Below, piece by piece: positions 44,643 through 50,245 of a stretch of 50,245 bases of DNA. The notes below the pieces were generated by a model. That model saw only the letters and a program-made list of their open reading frames with translations. It was not told where the DNA came from and did no database searches. Within the stretch, counting starts at the first letter, position 1, and each line of letters starts with the position of its first letter. Source of the DNA: Tychonema sp. LEGE 07203 (GTDB lineage Bacteria; Cyanobacteriota; Cyanobacteriia; Cyanobacteriales; Microcoleaceae); the NCBI RefSeq assembly GCF_015207285.1, contig NZ_JADEXD010000024.1, positions 1 through 50,245 of the forward strand. Direction: 5' to 3'. A program made the translations under genes and the position numbers.

Positions 44643-45177
44643 AGTTTTTACATCTCTGAAGTTTGGCTTGATATCAATTCCGGTTGCACAGTCAGGTGAC
44701 TGTTGAGTGTTAACTGTTGACTGTTGACTGTTAGCTGTTAGCTGTTATTTTTTATTTGTTATTTGTTGTTATTGGGAATTGAGAATTGGAAATTGGGAAT
44801 TTGTAGCAATTAACCAATAACCAACAACTAATAACCAATTTTCAACAACAACTGACTAATGACTAATGACTAATGACTGTTGACTCGATTTTATGATTCC
44901 GATGCAACCATAAACGAGATGATGCCGCAGCTATTGGCAGCTACAGATTGGCGATGAGAGTATTATAGTATAAATTAATTTAGCCTCCGAAAAAACGAGA
45001 ATAACTTGGAATTTTTAACCGCAATGCTGCTGAAATAGAAAAAAATGCGTGAATCGAACCCTTCCGGTGCGGTGAAGGGCTAAGGAATCGCCCAAAATTC
45101 GATCGCCTTTCCCGGAAAAAAGTCTTCACCGTTCCATTGATCCGGCAATTTTTATTAAATTAATGTGAAATTAAATT
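44643..45177. other. Gene-free region with heptamer repeats
   Basis: From 44693 to 44760 there are (GTTAACT/GTTGACT/GTTAGCT) heptamers, then AT-rich TATTTGTTATT runs and more ACTAATG units to about 44880. Between 45040 and 45140 a short minus-strand frame (NGEDFFPGKAIEFWAIP, then a stop) looks vaguely protein-like but is too short to call. No gene is supported. Confidence 0.6.
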
Positions 45178-46068
45178 TTATGGTGGGAAATCCGAAAACT
45201 GCTTGAGGTTGTTTAAAACTATTTGAGGCTTTCCTTTGTATTCTTCTACCTTACCGCTGACATACACATATCCCCGTCCCCTACCCGCATAACGCTTCTC
45301 GATTAGTCGCTTCAAGGGAGCCATTTTATCAGTTTCAGCATTCGGTATCCACAGGTCTAATTTATGATACGATGAACCCGCATAAATCACAGCATGGCTG
45401 CCTATCCATTTATTAATTCCCGCCTGCAAATCGCAGAAAATAGTAATAGGTTTAGCAGTTTCAGCAGCAGCTAATATTTTCGGGTAATCCAACCTCACAG
45501 AAAGCGCTCCTGCTGTTGCTTCCGCCAAGCGAAAATCTTCAACAATAGAGCCGCGCATCGACCACCAAGGCAGTAAATTAGCATAGTTGCGACAGGGAAT
45601 TTTGGCATTGGTAATCGGATTCCAAATCATCAGGTTGTAAGCTTTTGCCACCGATTCTGCCTCAGTCATTTGTCGGTGATACAATCGGGAACGCCCGTAT
45701 TTCATAAAGTAGGGACTCCAGCCTTCTTTAATCAGTTTAAGATTGTAATTTTCCTCTTCTTTATGCACGTAACAGAGGAGGCGGCCGTAATTATCGCGGT
45801 GTTTTTCTACCGCAATTTCAACAGGGTCATCTGTATCAAATTCAATATCAATTTTAGCAAGTTTACCATCTGCTGTCGCGAAGTATTTTTTAGCCATTTC
45901 CGAAGCTGCTTTGCCTGCGACAGTTACAGGTTTAGTTCCTCCCGAATGACTTTCTTCTGTATCGACGCAAATCAGGCGCAGAGACTCGGTTTTGCCGTTG
46001 AGAGAAATTTTGATGCTGTCACCATCAACTACTTTAGTTACTTGCAGGTTCTGAATTCTGGTCGCCAT
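45178..46068 (-). CDS. SNase-like thermonuclease with C-terminal OB-like domain
   Basis: Residues about 8-150 of this 296-residue protein match staphylococcal nuclease-like domains: VVDGDSI (D15, D17), RLICVDTEE (R31 and E39) and DNYGRLLCYV (R96), the conserved metal and catalytic residues. The C-terminal 110 residues (KPITIFCDLQAGINKWIGSH and RGRGYVYVSGKVEEYKGKPQ) look like an OB-fold nucleic acid-binding domain. No signal peptide is visible, so it is likely cytoplasmic. Start MATRIQNLQVTKVVDGDS is canonical. It probably cuts RNA or single-stranded DNA. Confidence 0.85.
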   Translation of the reverse strand: MATRIQNLQVTKVVDGDSIKISLNGKTESLRLICVDTEESHSGGTKPVTVAGKAASEMAKKYFATADGKLAKIDIEFDTDDPVEIAVEKHRDNYGRLLCYVHKEEENYNLKLIKEGWSPYFMKYGRSRLYHRQMTEAESVAKAYNLMIWNPITNAKIPCRNYANLLPWWSMRGSIVEDFRLAEATAGALSVRLDYPKILAAAETAKPITIFCDLQAGINKWIGSHAVIYAGSSYHKLDLWIPNAETDKMAPLKRLIEKRYAGRGRGYVYVSGKVEEYKGKPQIVLNNLKQFSDFPP

Positions 46069-46162
46069 ATTTTGAACCCTGTTAAACTTGAGATTTAATG
46101 CACGTATTGGCTATATTGTACATGAGTTAGCTGTGGCTATAGTGTTACTTTTTATATTCTGT

Positions 46163-46230
46163 AACCGCAGATGAACGCAGATAAAATTACATCAGCGTTC
46201 ATCTGTGTTTATCTTCCTAAATCTGCGGTT
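46163..46230. repeat. AACCGCAGAT inverted repeat, copy 1
   Basis: AACCGCAGATGAACGCAGAT and its inverted counterpart ATCTGCGGTT flank a 48-base interior. A copy at 47019-47077 shares the same ends. Both lie just after the 3' end of minus-strand genes that finish with LRGGS. Confidence 0.85.
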
Positions 46231-46241
46231 CAAAAATCGCC

Positions 46242-46400
46242 CTACGAACCACCCCGCAACTTATCTTCAACTTTTAAACTCCTAATCTGTTCGCGAATCA
46301 CATCGGTTTTTGTTCTACCGCTGTTGGCGCAATAAGCTTCTAGCCGAAGCATTTCTACTTCAGGGAGTCGGATGGTGAGAACTTTAACATTTTGACTCAT
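46242..46400 (-). CDS. Ribbon-helix-helix (CopG-like) antitoxin-type protein
   Basis: The protein has 52 residues from ATG at 46400 (MSQNVKVLTIRLPEVEMLRL). The pattern KVLTIRLPEVEMLRLEAYC then RTKTDVIREQI matches RHH DNA-binding antitoxins. An open 10-codon extension to 46430 is not needed. The C-terminus reads EDKLRGGS, matching the end of acsA over about 20 bases, which is unexpected for an RHH protein. No toxin follows; the SNase-like gene downstream on the same strand is 173 bases away. Confidence 0.7.
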   Translation of the reverse strand: MSQNVKVLTIRLPEVEMLRLEAYCANSGRTKTDVIREQIRSLKVEDKLRGGS

Positions 46401-46524
46401 ACTGCAATTATACTGAAAAATGCAGTACAATTATAGCAGAGAAATGCGCCTTGGCAGAATGTTGCTGCACCATGCCAAGACGACTTCTCCGAAGTTGAGA
46501 TCCCAACAAAGGAGTAATTTAATT

Positions 46525-46716
46525 ATGATTCAAGATCCAGAAAAAGAGGGTGAAAGGTGGGACGAGCCGATCCTTGCGGATAACCCTAGAGAAGCCAAAC
46601 AGGAGTGCCAAAAGCGAGCCGATCGCTACCAGGTTGAATTAGAATCTGTAACTCAACCCCGAAAAGTCGAAAATCGCCCTCAAGTCTACCGTTGCAACTA
46701 CAAGGAGAAAGAATAA
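46525..46716 (+). CDS. Small unknown protein, first of a two-gene unit
   Basis: The protein has 63 residues from ATG at 46525 (MIQDPEKEGERWDEPILADN), rich in charged residues, with a pattern like REAKQECQKRADRYQVELES. AAGGAG lies 11 bases upstream of the ATG; an extension to 46420 lacks a ribosome site. The stop overlaps the next start as TAATG, so they are translated together. No family recognised. The unit is divergent from the RHH gene. Confidence 0.6.
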   Translation: MIQDPEKEGERWDEPILADNPREAKQECQKRADRYQVELESVTQPRKVENRPQVYRCNYKEKE

Positions 46717-47003
46717 TGGCTGTTCTAGAGTGTGTAAAACCTGGTGCTAAACTCGGTCAAATTATTCTGGCCGTCGATTTAACTGTTGCCGGCGCAGTCG
46801 ATCGCGTTTTAGCAAAAATTCAACACTTAGGATATGACCCAGAAATCCGTCATGTCAACTATCCGTCTGGAGTTCACGTCTTAGCAATTCTCAAAGACGA
46901 ACAGCATTCAGAAGCAGTCGATGATGACTACTTGCTAGAAGATTGGCTGCAAGTAAGGTCGGAAATTAACAGCGATGCCGTTCATTTGTGGCGAGGTAAA
47001 TAA
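46716..47003 (+). CDS. Small unknown protein, second of a two-gene unit
   Basis: The protein has 95 residues from ATG at 46716 (MAVLECVKPGAKLGQIILAV), with alternating strand and helix character (AVDRVLAKIQHLGYDPEIRH, SGVHVLAILKDEQHSEA). AAGGAG lies 8 bases before the ATG, and an upstream TTG at 46692 is less likely. It is coupled to the 63-residue gene by TAATG. No family recognised. Its fold could be a small alpha/beta domain. Confidence 0.62.
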   Translation: MAVLECVKPGAKLGQIILAVDLTVAGAVDRVLAKIQHLGYDPEIRHVNYPSGVHVLAILKDEQHSEAVDDDYLLEDWLQVRSEINSDAVHLWRGK

Positions 47004-47018
47004 GCGAATTAACAATTA

Positions 47019-47077
47019 AACCGCAGATGAACACAGATGTAAATCTTATCTGCGTTCATCCGCGTTTATCTGCGGTT
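47019..47077. repeat. AACCGCAGAT inverted repeat, copy 2
   Basis: AACCGCAGATGAACACAGAT on the left and ATCTGCGGTT on the right frame GTAAATCTTATCTGCGTTC and more. It shares its outer arms with the copy at 46163-46230 and sits at the 3' end of acsA. Confidence 0.85.
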
Positions 47078-47085
47078 GCACACCC

Positions 47086-49056
47086 CTAGGAACCACCCCG
47101 CAACTTATCCAAAACAGTCCGATCTTCCAAAGTCGAAGTATCCCCCGTCACCTCTTCTCCCGCAGCCAAAGAACGCAGCAAACGCCGCATAATCTTCCCG
47201 CTGCGAGTCTTGGGCAAAGCATCGGTAAATCGAATTTCGCCGGGACGGGCGATCGCCCCAATTTCCTTAACAACGTGCTGCTTCAACTCCTTCTCCAATT
47301 CTGGACTCGGTTGGTGTGAGTTATCCAGCGTCACAAACGCCACAATTTCCTCACCTTTAATCTCATCCGGTTTACCAACAACCGCAGCTTCCGCCACCGC
47401 TGGATGCGATACCAAAGCCGATTCAACTTCCATCGTACCGAGTCGGTGTCCGGCAACATTAATTACATCATCAACGCGGCCCATTACCCAGAAATAACCG
47501 TCTTTGTCCTTGTGCGCGCCGTCCCCCGCAAAGTACACGAATTGGCCATCTTTCGGGTGCAAATATTCCCAATAAGTGCGGCGGAAGCGATCGGCATCGT
47601 TGTAAAGAGTCCGCATCATTCCCGGCCAAGGATGTTTGACAACCAAATAACCGCCGCTTTCATTAGTTACCGGTTCGCCATCTCGGTCAACAATATCGAC
47701 AACAATTCCGGGGAAAGGAAGGGTTGCAGAACCGGGTTTTGTGGGAATTGCACCGGGCAAAGCAGTAATCATAATTCCGCCAGTTTCTGTTTGCCACCAA
47801 GTATCGACGATCGGACAATTAGAGTTGCCAATTACGCGCTGGTACCACATCCAAGCTTCGGGATTTATCGGTTCGCCGACAGTTCCCAACAACCGCAAAG
47901 AGGACAAATCTCTGGCTTTTGGCAACTCTTCACCCATTTTCATAAACGTGCGAATTGCGGTGGGTGCAGTGTAGAAAACAGTGACACCGTATTTTTCAAT
48001 CACATCCCAAAAACAGCCGGGATTGGAAGCGCGGGGAGCACCTTCATACATTAAAGTTGTCGCACCGTTGGACAGCGGCCCGTAGAGGATGTAACTGTGG
48101 CCTGTAATCCAGCCGACATCAGCAGTACACCAGTAAACATCGGTATCTTGGAGGTCGAATATCCACTTGGTTGTCATGTGGGTATAAAGGTTATAACCGC
48201 CCGTGGTATGGACGACTCCTTTAGGTTTTCCGGTACTGCCAGAAGTGTAAAGAATGAATAGCATATCTTCGCTATCCATTGGTTCGGCAGGGCAATTTGC
48301 CGATGCCGTTTTTTGCAAGTCGTGCCACCAAATATCGCGCCCCGGTTCCATCTCAATTTGTTGTTTGGTGCGCTGAACTACGAGAACGTTGGTAACGCTG
48401 GGTACGGCGTTATTTGCTAATGCTTTATCGACTTGTGCTTTGAGGCCTACTGCTGCGTCTTTGCGGAAGCCGCCGTCGGCGGTGATGACGAGTTTTGCTT
48501 CGCCGTCCTTGAGGCGATCGCGCAATGCTTCTGCACTAAATCCGCCGAATACTACGCTGTGTACTGCACCGATTCTGGCGCAGGCTAACATGGCGATCGC
48601 AGCTTCGGGAATCATCGGCATATAAATACCGACGCGATCGCCCTTTTGCACTCCCAAATCTTTAATAACATTCGCCATTTGGCAAACTTCGCGGTGGAGT
48701 TGCGCGTAAGTCAGCGTGCGGGAGTCACCGGGCTCGCCTTCCCAAATTAGGGCGGCTTTGTTTTTGCGCCAAGTGGTTAAATGTCTGTCCAGACAATTGT
48801 AAGAAATGTTAATTTTGCCATTGACAAACCATTTAGCAACAGGTGGCTGCCAGTCGAGCACGGCATCCCACTTTTGGAACCAGTCCAATTCTTGGGTAGC
48901 GAGTTCTGCCCAAAATGCTTGGGGGTCAGCTTTGGCTTTGTCGTAGAGGGCTTGGTACTCTTCTAGGCTTTTGACGTGAGCTTTTTGGGAGAATTCAGCG
49001 GTGGGCTGAAACAGGCGTTTTTCTTGGAGTATTGATTCGATCGTATCTTGTGACAT
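47086..49056 (-). CDS. acsA: Acetyl-CoA synthetase (AMP-forming)
   Basis: Acs activates acetate with ATP to acetyl-AMP and then acetyl-CoA. The 656-residue protein begins [20 protein letters not shown] and has the P-loop-like motif [19 protein letters not shown] near 265-283, the A8 hinge and the acetylation-controlled lysine in [14 protein letters not shown] near the C-terminus. The C-terminus is LRGGS, shared with the RHH gene at 46242. It lies next to a fourth DUF433/DUF5615 pair on the same strand, probably not in one operon. It probably scavenges acetate or fits with the aldehyde dehydrogenase. Confidence 0.96.
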   Translation of the reverse strand: MSQDTIESILQEKRLFQPTAEFSQKAHVKSLEEYQALYDKAKADPQAFWAELATQELDWFQKWDAVLDWQPPVAKWFVNGKINISYNCLDRHLTTWRKNKAALIWEGEPGDSRTLTYAQLHREVCQMANVIKDLGVQKGDRVGIYMPMIPEAAIAMLACARIGAVHSVVFGGFSAEALRDRLKDGEAKLVITADGGFRKDAAVGLKAQVDKALANNAVPSVTNVLVVQRTKQQIEMEPGRDIWWHDLQKTASANCPAEPMDSEDMLFILYTSGSTGKPKGVVHTTGGYNLYTHMTTKWIFDLQDTDVYWCTADVGWITGHSYILYGPLSNGATTLMYEGAPRASNPGCFWDVIEKYGVTVFYTAPTAIRTFMKMGEELPKARDLSSLRLLGTVGEPINPEAWMWYQRVIGNSNCPIVDTWWQTETGGIMITALPGAIPTKPGSATLPFPGIVVDIVDRDGEPVTNESGGYLVVKHPWPGMMRTLYNDADRFRRTYWEYLHPKDGQFVYFAGDGAHKDKDGYFWVMGRVDDVINVAGHRLGTMEVESALVSHPAVAEAAVVGKPDEIKGEEIVAFVTLDNSHQPSPELEKELKQHVVKEIGAIARPGEIRFTDALPKTRSGKIMRRLLRSLAAGEEVTGDTSTLEDRTVLDKLRGGS

Positions 49057-49177
49057 CGCTGTTAGTTTTTTCTTCAGTTACTCTTTTTAACTATTGTTTG
49101 CACAAGTTGGGGCAAAAGTATGTTTATTTTCCTTAAGATTTGGGGGGATTTTGTCAATTTTGGAGCGGCGCGAGAAA

Positions 49178-49540
49178 TTATGGTAGCGGTAAATGCTCAA
49201 TTTTATCTTGGTACTCATCATCAAAAGATCCTTGATAAATCAAAATCATTTCGTCAATATTTTGACCTATACTCATCTTGGTATTCAGGATAAATATTCC
49301 TGGAGTATGGCTATTTTGCTGTAGACGATCTGTTAAATGAACAGGCATAGAGCGGCGATTGTTGGTAACAAGAATGAAATTGTGGATTTCGCACCAAATA
49401 AGAATTTCTGGATCGAGAGTGCCTTTGGAAGGGGCTGTAAGTTCTCCCACTGCTAGAACAACCAGATCGGGATTGCGCCTGCGAATTTGGTTAACACAGG
49501 CAGGAGCGACATTTTCATCAAACAGATACTGGATAGCCAT
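49178..49540 (-). CDS. DUF5615 PIN-like toxin, pair 4
   Basis: This 120-residue toxin resembles that of pair 3 throughout: QYLFDENVAPACVNQIRRRN, ILIWCEIHNFILVTNNRRSM, PVHLTDR. The acidic start and the NNRRSMPVHL block are conserved. It overlaps the antitoxin gene by 23 bases. It should be a PIN-like RNase toxin. Confidence 0.84.
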   Translation of the reverse strand: MAIQYLFDENVAPACVNQIRRRNPDLVVLAVGELTAPSKGTLDPEILIWCEIHNFILVTNNRRSMPVHLTDRLQQNSHTPGIFILNTKMSIGQNIDEMILIYQGSFDDEYQDKIEHLPLP

Positions 49541-49868
49541 CAGTTTTTCTCATTGCATCTCTGGCTGCTCTCAGTTTGCGAATTTTTTCATACACTGGAC
49601 GAGGATTGCGACGTTCTTCTTCTCGCATTTTTTCGCCCCATTCCAGCCATTCAGTTATGTACTTACCGACTGCTTCTTTGTTGTGCAGGTAGTACAAAAT
49701 TGTTGCATAAACTTGTTCGAGGGTGAGGGATGTATAAATGTTAGCGATTTCTTCGGGAGTTCGGGCGCGAAACAGGTATTCGTACAGAATGGTTTCGATG
49801 CCGATTCGGGAACCTTTGAGCCGAATGTCGTCAGGTCTTAGGAAGTTAAAATAGTCTTCAAGTTGCAT
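49518..49868 (-). CDS. DUF433 antitoxin, pair 4
   Basis: A 116-residue DUF433 protein of the pair 3 subtype: MQLEDYFNFLRPDDIRLKGS and RIGIETILYEYLFRARTPEE, then YATILYYLHNKEAVGKYITE. ATG at 49868 gives the same start as pair 3. It is longer at the C-terminus than the pair 3 protein, and its end overlaps the toxin start by 23 bases. Confidence 0.85.
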   Translation of the reverse strand: MQLEDYFNFLRPDDIRLKGSRIGIETILYEYLFRARTPEEIANIYTSLTLEQVYATILYYLHNKEAVGKYITEWLEWGEKMREEERRNPRPVYEKIRKLRAARDAMRKTDGYPVSV

Positions 49869-49949
49869 AGCTGGTTCGGGGTGATATCTGGTATGATTGT
49901 ATCATATCAATTATATACAGTTGAATAGATCGGCGATCGCACAAAAGCC

Positions 49950-50123
49950 ATGACTCAAAATTTAGAAGCAAGCCAACTTTCGCTAAATGACGTTCGCCGC
50001 CTTCTCAAACTGGAAAGACAAACAGAAGGTTCTTTTGCTGAGTCTTTATCCCTGGAACCTCTGACGGATTTTGAACAGCAGGAATTATTGCAAATCAGCA
50101 ATGACTTTTGGCGCTATCTATAG
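49950..50123 (+). CDS. Small protein, possibly a truncated cyanobacterial family member
   Basis: ATG at 49950 gives 57 residues: MTQNLEASQLSLNDVRRLLK, LERQTEGSFAESLSLEPLTD and FEQQELLQISNDFWRYL, then TAG. The opening resembles a longer cyanobacterial protein family that I only partly recall, in which the chain continues past this point. The stop may be a nonsense change, but the DNA after it is not clearly homologous, so this is not settled. A HIP1 site lies just upstream of the start. It is divergent from the pair 4 antitoxin. Confidence 0.55.
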   Translation: MTQNLEASQLSLNDVRRLLKLERQTEGSFAESLSLEPLTDFEQQELLQISNDFWRYL

Positions 50124-50245
50124 CGAACCTAAATCAGTTTGGCAAAAGCATCGTACTTTTTCAAATTAGGAGAATTAAAAAGTTGATATTTGAAGAAAAT
50201 CTCCACCAATCGTTTAACTGAAGCAAAACTCTTACAGCGGTAGTG

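Noticed and set aside
45040-45130. A tRNA suggested by GGGTTCGATTCAC on the minus strand
   Set aside because: No acceptor stem, D-arm or anticodon arm can be drawn around the T-arm-like sequence.

Overview
The window reads as chromosomal DNA of a filamentous, probably non-heterocystous cyanobacterium of the Oscillatoria/Microcoleus/Phormidium type. The signs are the frequent HIP1-like GCGATCGC sites, a cyanobacterial gene set (class II FBPase/SBPase, hemA, an Fd-GOGAT-like glutamate synthase, UPF0182 and DUF2854 proteins, a TIGR03279-type radical SAM protein), many heptanucleotide tandem repeats between genes, and a high load of small toxin-antitoxin genes. Assignments rest on reading the translations; no database search was run.

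Left part (1-14.6 kb): a truncated radical SAM/DUF512 gene; a decayed RelE toxin with its antitoxin-like partner; a large fusion of cNMP-binding, degenerate sigma-54-activator-like AAA+ and polyferredoxin membrane domains; uppP; a thylakoid thioredoxin-like protein; a response-regulator/histidine-kinase fusion with a repeat-derived insert; a MutY/Mig-like DNA glycosylase; an aldehyde dehydrogenase with its DUF779 neighbour; an FAD monooxygenase pair; DUF2854; and two small unknown genes.

Middle (15-25.6 kb) is housekeeping: ppk1, glpX-type FBPase/SBPase, hemA, a UPF0182 membrane protein, an IscA-like Fe-S protein and a cupin. The gaps carry STRR-type heptamer repeats and GC-rich palindromic repeats.

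The accessory island (25.9-32.0 kb) holds three of the four DUF433/DUF5615 toxin-antitoxin pairs and an orphan excisionase-like antitoxin. Between them lies an unusual divergent locus: a small vMAP-type HTH protein faces an operon encoding a PD-(D/E)XK-like protein with a Ser/Asp repeat tail, a 37-residue peptide and two membrane proteins. The shared intergenic region carries 10-bp-phased direct repeats. This is the best candidate for an undescribed system.

Right part (32.3-50.2 kb): a glutamate synthase large subunit; a REP-associated tyrosine transposase (RAYT) framed by two arrays of about 83-100 bp palindromic REP units; remnants of XisI and Uma2 genes; a two-partner-secretion adhesin; a third REP array that supplies the C-terminus of a glutathionyl-hydroquinone reductase; a class II amidotransferase; an SNase-like nuclease; a small RHH protein; a two-gene unit of unknown function; acsA; a fourth DUF433/DUF5615 pair; and a small, possibly truncated gene at the edge.

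The housekeeping genes are mostly single transcription units. The mobile signal comes from REP/RAYT elements, short dispersed inverted repeats and decayed toxin/excision genes rather than from intact insertion sequences. I see no tRNA, rRNA, CRISPR array or cas gene.
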